The notes under the pieces: generated by a model
Databases searched by the model: none
The model's input: the letters and a program-made list of their open reading frames with translations, nothing else
What the model was told of the DNA's origin: nothing
Shown: in pieces, positions 17,954 to 24,576 of the stretch
Layout: the number at the start of each line of letters is the position of its first letter
Position numbering within the stretch: position 1 is the first letter of the stretch
IMG/VR virus record: IMGVR_UViG_3300027963_000024
Location: 1 to 33,529 of that record
Length of the DNA stretch: 33,529 nt
DNA from: a virus
Direction: 5' to 3' (one strand)
Made by a program: the position numbers and the translations under genes

Positions 17954-18399
17954 TACATCAACCTCATTCCACCGTTACTCAGATCAGTAGCGACACCCAG
18001 CTCTGCGTCCATACGCTCACCTGACAACAATGATCTGCGGCCACCACGGGTGCGAGCTTTGAGCGCAGATGCTTCGGCAGCTGCTGCCTTGCGGCGCTCT
18101 TCGTCGGCTGCGGCTTGCACTTCCTTGGCTTTGTTCTCCATCTCCAGCTTGTTGGTCTGGTAATTTTGCTGAGATGTCGCAAACTGCTCGCGAGCGGTAT
18201 TAGCTTGTTGCTCAAGGGATGCGCCTTGCTTGGCATACTCAGCGGTTTGCTTGCTCAGCTCAAGTCGCATGGCTGCTTGGTCAGAGGACTGCTGCGCCAG
18301 TAATTTGCGTTGATCTGATTCGGCTTGACGGCGCGACTTTCGCGCTTCGTCAGCGGTGTAAGCTGAACTCAAAAGAATAGAAGCTGCAATCCAACCCAT
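17953..18399 (-). CDS. Coiled-coil virion protein with RRSLLSG motif
   Basis: This is a 148-residue protein. The first 14 residues are hydrophobic (GWIAASILLSSAYT) and could be membrane-active. Residues 18-105 are a continuous Gln/Glu/Lys/Ala coiled coil. The end is basic with RTRGGRRSLLSGERMDAELG. Composition resembles small ejection proteins of podoviruses. It starts 2 bases after the cupin gene with a GGAG-type site, and its stop overlaps the next start (TAATG). A role inside the virion is inferred, not shown. Confidence 0.6.
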   Translation of the reverse strand: MGWIAASILLSSAYTADEARKSRRQAESDQRKLLAQQSSDQAAMRLELSKQTAEYAKQGASLEQQANTAREQFATSQQNYQTNKLEMENKAKEVQAAADEERRKAAAAEASALKARTRGGRRSLLSGERMDAELGVATDLSNGGMRLM

Positions 18400-18401
18400 A
18401 A

Positions 18402-18713
18402 CTAACTCCTAATTAAAATTTCATCAATGTTGTCTAAGTCTGTTTCATCAGTTGCGTGAATGCAAAACCAAACACTGTCTTCATGCGCTGTGATGATGTG
18501 ATGATGCCCAGCAAGAATATTGATACAAGCAGGTGCCTTGTATTCAGTTCTCACCCCTTCAACTTCCACCGTCACATCACCCTTGGCCAAGATACTTAAA
18601 TGGTCATAGGCATGCGCATGACTAACTGCATAGTGCTTTGCTGGCAACAGCATCTGCTTTGCATACAAGCCAGCAGAAAAGTGATGCACCACGCCCAGAT
18701 CAATATCTATCAT
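18402..18713 (-). CDS. Cupin-fold phage protein
   Basis: The 103-residue protein has a single cupin barrel. A SHAHAYDHLSILAKGDVTVEV strand pair contains His32, His34 and His38. Then come YKAPACINILAGHHHII (His70-72) and DSVWFCIHAT. The His pattern could bind a metal as in cupins, but no enzyme activity can be assigned. It is first in the head block, just behind a gap with a candidate promoter and tandem box motif. Small cupins beside terminase or portal genes are common in environmental podoviruses, with unknown role. Confidence 0.7.
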   Translation of the reverse strand: MIDIDLGVVHHFSAGLYAKQMLLPAKHYAVSHAHAYDHLSILAKGDVTVEVEGVRTEYKAPACINILAGHHHIITAHEDSVWFCIHATDETDLDNIDEILIRS

Positions 18714-18774
18714 TCAAACGATTCTATTGAAATTTGTACAGAGTGCAAGTGACTGATATCAGAGTGATATCAAC
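18714..18774 (-). promoter_or_regulatory. Candidate late promoter with tandem TGATATCA boxes
   Basis: On the minus strand two 8-bp palindromic boxes TGATATCA, separated by CTC, occupy 18754-18772. They are followed by a sigma70-like TTGCAC (18743-18748), 16-base spacer and TAGAAT (18721-18726), seven bases before the cupin start. The -10 matches consensus in 5 of 6 positions; the -35 is weak. The tandem box is nearly identical to one at 24917-24935, suggesting shared regulation. Confidence 0.45.
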
Positions 18775-20328
18775 TCATGCAAATACATCAAAATCTGTGC
18801 TGGCGCTGGACTGGCCCATGGGTCTGCCACCGAGCTGGTGGGTGCGGGTCATTCGGTTATATTCGCCGCCGCCAAGCATCAGGTAGCCAAAGGAATCGCC
18901 AATGTGGGAGTGCTCATTTTTGTTTGGCGCGTCCCGAAACCGCTCTTGGCCAGCGCCAACTGCCACCCGCTTAAAGTGATAGCCACCAGCAAGCGCTTTG
19001 CGCAGCAGCTTGCACTCGCGGTTAACAATAAGCCCCGGCTTGCCAGCAATAAGTCGCTGCATGGGGGCGGCAGAGGCCTCACGGCGCACCTTGAAGTCGT
19101 TGCTGGCGGTTGGTTGTGCGCGCAGCCCCAAGGTTTTGAGGTAATCAAAGGCTGTGACCTCGTAAATTGCATCTCTGGCCATACCCGCCGGGTCACCCCA
19201 GACCAAAACTTGGTGGTTGGGGTAGCGCTGGTTCAGTTCAGCCAGCAGCTGGTGGCCAAAGCGCTCCAAGCCCATGTCAAAGGTCACGATTTCTTGGTGA
19301 ATCAGCCACCTACCGTTGGGCAAACGCTGGCCAATGGTGGCAGCAGGGGTCAATCCGAAGTCAAGCCCTACCTGTATAGGCACATTGGGGTCAATTTCAG
19401 TCTCACCGGACATGGTTGAGTCTTCATACTCTGGCCAAACAGGCCGTCCTTCCTGCACATAGGTGTACTCACCCCCCGCATAGCACCTGATCCAGTCCAG
19501 GTTCTTGCCAAGCAGCATTTGCTGGTAGTACCCGGGCGGGAGGTTGTGGATATTCTCAGCCTTGGGGTTGACCTTCCACCACTTGCCACTTGCAAAGATG
19601 TGATCGTTGGCTTCTGGCATGTCGGGCAGGTTCTCAACGTCAACAGGCACCACGCCGCCGGGCTGTCGAAAGAACTTCCACGCATAGGCCCCACTCATCT
19701 TCTCCTTCTCGGCCATCCTGTGCCACCAGTGGTCGTCATCGCAAGGGTTGGTGTCCATCCAGATGCCGTGCCAAGTAGCGCCACCATCACGCTTGGTGGG
19801 ATACCGGCCAACCCGGTGGGTCAAGCCATCAATAACAGCCTTGGGCAGCTCACGCGCCTCGTTTACCCAAGCACCTGTGAGCTCCAAGGACAGCAACTTG
19901 CGCACATCCTTGGGTTGATCAAGGGCAAGGAACATGACCTCGCAGTCAATCCCAGCTGCACCCTCACGGGCAGGCAAGCGGATGTGGTGTGTGATGGGAG
20001 GTGTCCACAACATAGGCCCAAACGTGCCCTCTGGGAACAGGTCAAGCCATGTCTTGATGGTCGTCGTCTTCAGCATGGGGTAGCTGTTCCTGACAATCGC
20101 CCAGCGGGAATACCTGACGTTGTCAATGGGACTGGCTTTTTGCTGGACAGCTTTGATGAAGATCTTTGCCGCGCAGCCGTAGCTCTTGCCCGACCCCACC
20201 GGCCCCATGATCCCTTGCACAAAGTTCTTGCTCTGGATAAAGTCGTAGATTACCGGCGACTCGCTGAAGTCTAGGTTCAGACCAGCCATCGGCACCGTCT
20301 TGTCGGACATCTCTTTGGTACGGCTCAT
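18775..20328 (-). CDS. terL: Terminase large subunit
   Basis: The 517-residue packaging motor has an N-terminal ATPase with Walker A GPVGSGKS (42-49), a Walker B/catalytic region GAWVNEAREL with Glu157, and the coupling motif DTN (192-194). The C-terminal RNase H-like nuclease has acidic residues Asp323 (VGLDFG), Asp379 (VWGDPAG) and Asp478 (HIGDSFGY). It cuts and pumps DNA through the portal. TGGAGT precedes the ATG by 8 bases. The small subunit gene lies upstream with three small genes between. Complete, with all key residues present. Confidence 0.95.
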   Translation of the reverse strand: MSRTKEMSDKTVPMAGLNLDFSESPVIYDFIQSKNFVQGIMGPVGSGKSYGCAAKIFIKAVQQKASPIDNVRYSRWAIVRNSYPMLKTTTIKTWLDLFPEGTFGPMLWTPPITHHIRLPAREGAAGIDCEVMFLALDQPKDVRKLLSLELTGAWVNEARELPKAVIDGLTHRVGRYPTKRDGGATWHGIWMDTNPCDDDHWWHRMAEKEKMSGAYAWKFFRQPGGVVPVDVENLPDMPEANDHIFASGKWWKVNPKAENIHNLPPGYYQQMLLGKNLDWIRCYAGGEYTYVQEGRPVWPEYEDSTMSGETEIDPNVPIQVGLDFGLTPAATIGQRLPNGRWLIHQEIVTFDMGLERFGHQLLAELNQRYPNHQVLVWGDPAGMARDAIYEVTAFDYLKTLGLRAQPTASNDFKVRREASAAPMQRLIAGKPGLIVNRECKLLRKALAGGYHFKRVAVGAGQERFRDAPNKNEHSHIGDSFGYLMLGGGEYNRMTRTHQLGGRPMGQSSASTDFDVFA

Positions 20329-20345
20329 CTTCTAACTCCAGTTGT

Positions 20346-20633
20346 TCAGCTATTTGTCTTTTGCGCCACATGGTTCTTTAGCTTGAGTTTGGCTTCAATT
20401 GTTCTTAAAAACGGGTGAAAGTCAGCATCTTCAATTTTCCAATAGTTTCCGTTCCATTTTCCTCCACACTGTATAAATGTGTTTTCCATTTCATCATCTG
20501 TCAGCCCTACCCATGTGCGCTGTGCCAATAGCTTGCCAATAATTCCGTAGCAAGCGGCATGAAGATTGTTTGCTTCTTCGTAATTGCGTGTGCCAGCCTG
20601 ACACCGTTTCATGATTTGCTCTGCTTCAGTCAT
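20346..20633 (-). CDS. Small conserved phage protein, unknown function
   Basis: The ATG at 20633 overlaps the previous stop (ATGA), which favours it over the open frame further up. The 95-residue product has a helical first half (EAEQIMKRCQAGTRNYEEANNLHAACYGIIGKLL, two segments) and a VGLTDDEME turn followed by an aromatic-rich end. Such short proteins lie in the early or packaging region of many phages. No function can be assigned. Confidence 0.6.
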   Translation of the reverse strand: MTEAEQIMKRCQAGTRNYEEANNLHAACYGIIGKLLAQRTWVGLTDDEMENTFIQCGGKWNGNYWKIEDADFHPFLRTIEAKLKLKNHVAQKTNS

Positions 20634-20893
20634 GACTTCACCCCACAAACTTTTTCCATGTACGCCACATAACACTGGTCGGACGTTTCAAATGCTCTGC
20701 TGTCGCCATCAACAAACCAATATCGTTTGCCTTTACCCCATACACCAGTGCGCTTGTTTCGGTCGGTGTACACCTCAACTTGAAGGCCGTGTTTGTCATT
20801 GCGATACATTCTTTGTGCGCCAGTATCAAAAGTAATTCCCGTTCTGTATTCAATCTTGAGTTCACAGAATTCTTCAAATGTCAGTTCAGTCAT
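20630..20893 (-). CDS. Hypothetical protein, basic and aromatic
   Basis: The 87-residue protein has a short acidic helix (TELTFEEFCELKIEY) and then alternating charged/aromatic strands (GLQVEVYTDRNKR, RYWFVDGD), predicted as a small alpha-beta fold. It overlaps both neighbours by ATGA junctions, so it is translated as part of the pre-terminase cluster. I do not recognise a family. Confidence 0.55.
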   Translation of the reverse strand: MTELTFEEFCELKIEYRTGITFDTGAQRMYRNDKHGLQVEVYTDRNKRTGVWGKGKRYWFVDGDSRAFETSDQCYVAYMEKVCGVKS

Positions 20894-21114
20894 TCTTCAC
20901 CTCTGGCTCTGATGGCAAGAGCAATTGTGCTACCGACAGCGCCAAAGCTGTGTTCAGCAACCTTTGCACAGGCTTCACGTTCTTTGGCGGCTACAAGTTT
21001 TGCAAAGGCTTCAAAGCATTTGGCTCTGTCGTTAAACCAATGAGGATCAACCCAACCCTCGCCAGAATCCTTCCATGCTTCTTTAGCCATCTCAATGATT
21101 TCATCTTGTGTCAT
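20890..21114 (-). CDS. Small phage protein of the EREACAKV type
   Basis: The 74-residue helical protein contains CFEAFAKLVAAKEREACAKVAE and ends AIRARGEE. This arrangement is very common in short hypothetical proteins of Proteobacteria phages and has no known function. Both ends overlap neighbours by ATGA. It sits between the terminase small subunit and other small genes. Confidence 0.6.
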   Translation of the reverse strand: MTQDEIIEMAKEAWKDSGEGWVDPHWFNDRAKCFEAFAKLVAAKEREACAKVAEHSFGAVGSTIALAIRARGEE

Positions 21115-21545
21115 GCTTCTCCCCTTGGTGCAACAACATTGATATCAATCACAGACGGCTTCTCGCTGCCGTCATCCGGGTTGTCAAGCAGACCACTTGC
21201 CTTAGCCAGCAGACGCAAGACACCCACCTTGTCATATAGCTCAATGTCCAGCGTGGAGTACACATTGCCGTCGGAGTCTTTCTTGCTGTTGACCTTGACA
21301 GACTTGATCGCATGCAGCGCATGCTCTGGGATATCGCTAGACCTCTTCACCGTCACGTTGCCCTGCTCATCCCAGCTCATGATGTCTGTCAGCTTGGTGT
21401 TGGCCATGCTCAGCAGCGCATAAGCCACAGCCTCTTTGTTGGCCATGATGGTGCTTGAGCGCTCCAACCTGCGCTGCACAGACCTCACCCCACCCCAGTT
21501 GGTCAAGGGAGGGATCACGGTTGACTTAACCCTTGCCCTAGTCAT
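21111..21545 (-). CDS. terS: Terminase small subunit (Terminase_2-like)
   Basis: Residues about 38-121 match the C-terminal oligomerisation part of Terminase_2 small subunits: YALLSMANTKLTDIMSWDEQG, then PEHALHAIKSVKV, then LDIELYDKVGVLRLLAKASGLL. Small subunits bind the packaging site and present DNA to the large subunit. The 37 residues before this domain (basic, with RRLERS) are shorter than the usual helix-turn-helix arm of about 60-80 residues, so DNA binding may be reduced or differently built. The ATG at 21545 overlaps the preceding stop (ATGA). Family call is firm, the N-terminal shortness is a caution. Confidence 0.75.
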   Translation of the reverse strand: MTRARVKSTVIPPLTNWGGVRSVQRRLERSSTIMANKEAVAYALLSMANTKLTDIMSWDEQGNVTVKRSSDIPEHALHAIKSVKVNSKKDSDGNVYSTLDIELYDKVGVLRLLAKASGLLDNPDDGSEKPSVIDINVVAPRGEA

Positions 21546-21832
21546 CAGAATGGAATGTCATCATCAAGGTCTGGCACCACAGCCTTGGGACTCGGCTGGG
21601 CAACAGCAGCACCATACTCAGGCACAGCAGCAGCAGCCATCTTAGGCTTGCCCACCTTGAGCTTGAACCAAACCCCGCCGTCAGGCTTCTTGTTGACGTA
21701 GACATCAAGGAAGTGCTTCGTGCCATCAGGCATCACAAACGTGCCCTTGTAGTCACCATGCCATGTCTCAGTCTTGTCAGCGTTCTTCCAAGCCTTGCCC
21801 TCACTGGGCTTAATCTCGCGGTCATCTTGCAT
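21545..21832 (-). CDS. Probable single-stranded DNA-binding protein (SSB-like tail)
   Basis: The 95-residue protein has a compact beta domain (WHGDYKGTFVMPDGTKHFLD, VYVNKKPDGGVWFKLKVGKPK, residues about 24-64). An Ala/Pro linker and the acidic tip DLDDDIPF (88-95) follow. Such DDxIPF tips are the hallmark by which SSB proteins recruit host repair and replication proteins. The fold is smaller than bacterial SSB, matching a family of short phage proteins annotated only loosely. AAGGAG lies 8 bases before the ATG at 21832, and the gene follows a terminator and long gap. Its stop overlaps the terminase small subunit start. Confidence 0.65.
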   Translation of the reverse strand: MQDDREIKPSEGKAWKNADKTETWHGDYKGTFVMPDGTKHFLDVYVNKKPDGGVWFKLKVGKPKMAAAAVPEYGAAVAQPSPKAVVPDLDDDIPF

Positions 21833-21867
21833 TGCAAATGCTCCTTTTGGTTATTGTCCTACACATG

Positions 21868-21892
21868 AAAAAAAAGGGAAGGTCTAACTTCC
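21868..21892 (-). terminator. Candidate terminator upstream of SSB-like gene
   Basis: On the minus strand GGAAG-TTAGAC-CTTCC, a 5-bp stem with 6-base loop, is followed by C and eight T residues. The stem is short but the T-run is good. It lies 36 bases before the SSB-like ATG, so it would act as an attenuator or end the initiator transcript. Confidence 0.5.
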
Positions 21893-22211
21893 GGGGAAAA
21901 AGCGGGGAAAATTTTAGATAGACCCCCACTCGCTACGGTGAGGGGGTGGGGGGAAGGGTCGCGATTCCGGGCACGTCACCGAGCGCGGGTCGCCTGCGCA
22001 CATGCTGGCGCATATAGGAAAGCCCAGCCGCCAAGGAGTAGACACCCCTTGCTGGCCCTGCTTGTACAGAATCCATACGTTCGTATGCCATTTGGACAGG
22101 CTGACTACAGCGGCCTACAAGGCGCTGAAGGGCTTGGTGGCTACCTGTGGCCTAGACCAGCATGCTGTCGTGGCTGCATAGCACCAACCAAGGGCTTGGC
22201 GGGGCATCCAG
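21893..22211. other. Non-coding gap between initiator and SSB-like gene
   Basis: About 320 bases hold no convincing gene on either strand. Visible are a C-rich/G-rich segment (21932-21957) that can fold with arms CCCCCAC and GTGGGGG on the minus strand; a 14-base palindrome-like site CATACG-TT-CGTATG (22074-22087); and a TTCTGTAC motif (minus strand, 22063-22070) like two others in the control region. A minus-strand 52-codon frame starting MAYERMDSVQ (from 22089) has no Shine-Dalgarno and I do not call it. A plus-strand frame from 21938 has an unnatural Arg/Pro-rich composition. Functions as a leader, small RNA or regulatory region are possible. Confidence 0.5.
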
Positions 22212-23156
22212 TCATCGGGTGTCTGCCACCAGTTGTCTGATCCCTGCCATCAGGACGTGGCTGCTGGGTGTGATGCCCTCAGCTCGGTACAGCGGCAGCA
22301 GGGTGTCGAGCGCGTCCTTGACCTGCTGTGCTGTCATGCCGTCGCTGACAAGTTGTGCGATTTCTTGGTTGTTCAGAACAAACAAGTCTGCATCTTCTTT
22401 TTTAAAGTTATCCACATCACAAGAAGACAACCCTTGTTCTTTGTGTTCTCTACAACCTTTAGAGGTTGTGCCACAAGTGCCCAAAGGTTGTATCTTAAAT
22501 AAGTTATCCACAGCCTCTGGTTGTGCTTGTTTGCTGTCTGGTTGTACAACCTCTGGAGGTTGTGCCTGTGATCCCTTGGCTTGTGCCTTTTTGATGGCTG
22601 CTTTCATGTTCTTGACTGTGACTGTTTCGCCTTGTTTGGGCATAGTTTTGTACCTTGGTTTGGGTTGCTTGAGTACTTTGCTGATTGCTTGGGCGACTCT
22701 GGCTTGGCCCTCTTTGTCTGCTTGTTCTGCTTGCATGGCTTGCTGTTCCTTCATGTAGGGTGGTCTGGTGTCTTCGATGGAGCTGGTGATACTGACTGCG
22801 TCCTCGGCACTGATGGTTGGGTCGAAGATGACACGCCATGTGGTGTGCCTTGCGCCCGGCATAGGCTTCTTCAAGATCTCTAGGTAGCCTGCCTTAGTCA
22901 GCTTGACAAGGTGCTTGCTGATGGCTTGCTGACTGATGCCAAGCCTGTCTGCCATGGTCTTTTGGCCAACCCAAGTGATGCCTGACCTGTTTATGTAGCT
23001 GCATATCAGAATGAGCGACTTGAGCATGCCGTGGGTTAGCAGCGGGTCAGTGCATGCCCTGATCGGTATGACCGCGATCTTGCGCTGGTCAGGCAAAGGA
23101 TCCTTCTCGTAGATCCTTGGCTTCTTTGGCATGTTGAAGTTGACAGGCTCAGTCAT
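22212..23156 (-). CDS. Winged-helix replication initiator (lambda O-like architecture)
   Basis: The ATG at 23156 lies 5 bases after the upstream stop; product 314 residues. Residues about 41-111 form a winged helix: LKSLILICSYINRSGI, TMADRLGISQQAISKHLVKL (68-87) as the helix-turn-helix, then KAGYLEILKKP and a TTWRVIF wing. The middle (about 130-220) is Gln/Lys/Ala-rich linker. The C-terminal part is helical (MTAQQVKDALDTLL). The coding DNA for the linker contains two perfect DnaA boxes and paired palindromes (22408-22563), as lambda ori lies inside gene O. That strongly favours an initiator over an ordinary transcription factor. No helicase or loader gene follows, so the host must supply them. 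Confidence 0.65.
   Translation of the reverse strand: MTEPVNFNMPKKPRIYEKDPLPDQRKIAVIPIRACTDPLLTHGMLKSLILICSYINRSGITWVGQKTMADRLGISQQAISKHLVKLTKAGYLEILKKPMPGARHTTWRVIFDPTISAEDAVSITSSIEDTRPPYMKEQQAMQAEQADKEGQARVAQAISKVLKQPKPRYKTMPKQGETVTVKNMKAAIKKAQAKGSQAQPPEVVQPDSKQAQPEAVDNLFKIQPLGTCGTTSKGCREHKEQGLSSCDVDNFKKEDADLFVLNNQEIAQLVSDGMTAQQVKDALDTLLPLYRAEGITPSSHVLMAGIRQLVADTR
22408..22563. other. Origin-like cluster: two DnaA boxes plus paired 18-bp palindromes
   Basis: TTATCCACA, the canonical strong DnaA box, occurs exactly at 22408-22416 and 22504-22512, same orientation, 96 bases apart. Each is followed 42-44 bases later by an 18-bp palindrome ACAACCTYTRGAGGTTGT (22452-22469 and 22546-22563). Extra GGTTGT half-sites lie at about 22486, 22519 and 22540. 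AT-rich stretches abut both DnaA boxes. The repeated module inside the initiator gene has the layout of an iteron-type origin. Confidence 0.6.
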
Positions 23157-23161
23157 TGCGT

Positions 23162-23455
23162 TCACTTGGATGCCTTCCAGAGTTGTCTGACAATGTCTGC
23201 CAGCGCATTGGCTGCGACATGGCCACGCCTGTCCTGTACCGCCAAGATGTAGTCCCGCCTGCTGATCTGCGGTGTCTTCTTGCGCCGGGTGTTGACCGTG
23301 ACTGGCAGCACCTCGAAAACCCACTTGGCCTCTGTGTAGGCGCGGTAGGCTTCGCTGTAGCTGCCCACGCTGGTCCCGTCTGGCAGCGTGATGAGCTTGG
23401 CATCTGGGTGCACCTTGCCGCAGCTGTGGCAGGCCAGCTCATCTACCGAAGACAC
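23162..23455 (-). CDS. Hypothetical protein with CxxC motif
   Basis: A GTG at 23455 opens a 97-residue protein that overlaps the upstream gene by 17 bases; no better ATG exists in frame. The N-terminal ACHSCGKVHPD resembles half of a zinc ribbon (two Cys and a His). The rest is mixed, with SGYSEAYRAY-type Tyr repeats and a basic patch TRRKKTPQISRRDY, then a helix (GHVAANALADIVRQLW). It could bind nucleic acid. It lies directly before the replication initiator and is probably co-expressed. Family not recognised. Confidence 0.55.
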   Translation of the reverse strand: MSSVDELACHSCGKVHPDAKLITLPDGTSVGSYSEAYRAYTEAKWVFEVLPVTVNTRRKKTPQISRRDYILAVQDRRGHVAANALADIVRQLWKASK

Positions 23456-23630
23456 GGTTGATGATCCTTAAGCCGATACTTGATTGCTTCTGTTTGTCCC
23501 GGCTTTCTTGCAGCAGGCTTCGCAGCCACTTTGTGGCACCAAGCCTTGTCCACTCTTGGTACTCAGATTCAGTCATCCTTACGCCAATTGCTCTGCCGCT
23601 CTTGGTCATCTCACTCTTGGGTCTTGGCAT
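23439..23630 (-). CDS. Small RHH-like basic protein
   Basis: The 63-residue protein has a strand-like GRAIGVRMTESEYQEW followed by RLGATKWLRSLLQES. A short strand ending in T-x-x-E/D then a helix is typical of ribbon-helix-helix (CopG/MetJ-type) DNA-binding proteins, though only one long helix is clear. It overlaps the upstream gene by 20 bases and the downstream by 17. If RHH, it would be the second such protein in this operon; regulation of early genes is then possible. Confidence 0.5.
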   Translation of the reverse strand: MPRPKSEMTKSGRAIGVRMTESEYQEWTRLGATKWLRSLLQESRDKQKQSSIGLRIINRVFGR

Positions 23631-23847
23631 GTGTGTCTTTCAATATCTCTTCGTTTAGCTCAAACGCAATCCTGCGCACTGAGTTCAGCAACTCATGCAG
23701 GTCGGTGACGGTGTTCATCTCCCGCTCAAGCGCTTGTTTGAGCAGATCAATCTGGTAGTGCAGGTTGCGGAACTCGCCGTTGGCTTCCTGCGTGTCACGT
23801 ACGGTGCCCTCGTCGTCCCGGTACAACTTGACGTAGCTGATGTGCAT
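23611..23847 (-). CDS. Helical early protein, unknown function
   Basis: The ATG at 23847 has GGAG 8 bases upstream and overlaps the stop of a 32-residue membrane protein gene (TGATG). The 78-residue acidic product begins HISYVKLYRDDEG and continues as a long helix with heptad-like Leu spacing (LHYQIDLLKQALEREMNTVTD, about 29-49), suggesting a coiled-coil dimer. No known family is recognised. It is in the replication operon downstream of the RuvC-like gene. Confidence 0.6.
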   Translation of the reverse strand: MHISYVKLYRDDEGTVRDTQEANGEFRNLHYQIDLLKQALEREMNTVTDLHELLNSVRRIAFELNEEILKDTHAKTQE

Positions 23848-23945
23848 CACTTGATCTCCAGAAACTTGATCAAAGCCCACAGGACTACAAGCGTGATTAA
23901 TGCGCCAATCAGCATGAGCGCAACGCAAACAAGAAAACTCATCAT
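23847..23945 (-). CDS. 32-residue single-span membrane protein
   Basis: The short gene starts at an ATGATG overlapping the RuvC-like stop (ATGA) and ends overlapping the next start. The product is almost wholly a transmembrane helix (SFLVCVALMLIGALITLVVL, residues 3-22), then WALIKFLEIK with a positive end. Both neighbours are genuine genes and the spacing is exact, so translation is very likely. A role in the inner membrane, such as anchoring replication or modulating the host, is only a guess. Confidence 0.6.
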   Translation of the reverse strand: MMSFLVCVALMLIGALITLVVLWALIKFLEIK

Positions 23946-24403
23946 GTGTGTTTCTCCAGTGACCAGTAGAGGAGGGCGAGCGCGTCTGCTTCGTTGTCGT
24001 CTGTGACTGGATGGCCACGCAGCTGCATGGCCTCGACCATGTCCTGCTTGCCAGCGTTGCCCTTGCCGGTTGCATGCTTCTTGATGGTGCCCACCGGCAC
24101 ACCTTGGTAAGGGATCTTGTGGTGCTCACACCAGCTGGTCAGAGTGGCCATCAAGCCGCCGTAGGTATGCGCTGAGTCGGTGCTGGCATGCCTGCGCACT
24201 TCCTCAAAGTAAACCGCTTGGATGTCGCCGACCGTGCCCTTGAGCTCGGAGAGCCACTGCTTAAAGCGCAGATAACGCATGCCGCCGCCTTCGTACCTGC
24301 CGGGCTTAAAGCTTGCCCAGCCGTGCACAATGCCGCCGTCCATGGGCCTGCATGCCCAGCCGGTGGTGGTGCCCAAATCTAGGGCCAGGATTGTTTCGTT
24401 CAT
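23942..24403 (-). CDS. RuvC-like Holliday junction resolvase
   Basis: The 153-residue protein has the RNase H-like fold of RuvC: LALDLGTTTGWA with Asp9, a second acidic at Glu67/Glu68 (YFEEV), RHASTDSAHTYGGLMATL, and a C-terminal DDNEADALALLYW with Asp136/Asp140. RuvC cleaves four-way junctions in recombining DNA; phages use such enzymes to clear branched DNA before packaging. Length is slightly below E. coli RuvC (173). It lies in the early operon with ATGA overlaps on both sides. Together with the exonuclease and RecT on the other strand it completes a recombination set. Confidence 0.85.
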   Translation of the reverse strand: MNETILALDLGTTTGWACRPMDGGIVHGWASFKPGRYEGGGMRYLRFKQWLSELKGTVGDIQAVYFEEVRRHASTDSAHTYGGLMATLTSWCEHHKIPYQGVPVGTIKKHATGKGNAGKQDMVEAMQLRGHPVTDDNEADALALLYWSLEKHT

Positions 24404-24576
24404 ATGGCACCACCCTCAAGCAGCGCCTGTATGAAGTCATCAAGCTCGGTTGTGGCCACAAAGACGTACTCAAGCATGTCGCCAGTCACGCTCAAAGCGC
24501 TGTTGACAACTTCCTGCGTGTGCTGGGCACCGTCCTTGACGCTGTCAAGCAGCTTGTGTGCTTCCTCGGCAGTCAT
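24400..24576 (-). CDS. 58-residue acidic helical protein
   Basis: An ATG at 24576 overlaps the stop of the RHH gene (ATGA), and the stop overlaps the RuvC-like start (ATGA). The product, beginning MTAEEAHKLLDSVKDGAQH, is acidic and helical with an ELDDFIQALLEGG end. I do not recognise the family. The perfect coupling at both ends supports it as a gene. It might interact with the RHH protein or RuvC-like enzyme. Confidence 0.6.
   Translation of the reverse strand: MTAEEAHKLLDSVKDGAQHTQEVVNSALSVTGDMLEYVFVATTELDDFIQALLEGGAI

Noticed and set aside
19519-20274. Long open frame (251 codons) on the plus strand opposite the terminase large subunit
   Set aside because: The minus frame has all terminase motifs; the plus frame has no Shine-Dalgarno, no recognisable domain and runs against the operon.
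21938-22240. 100-codon plus-strand frame in the non-coding gap
   Set aside because: Arg/Pro/His-rich, unnatural composition with a G-rich start; it overlaps the end of the initiator gene on the other strand.
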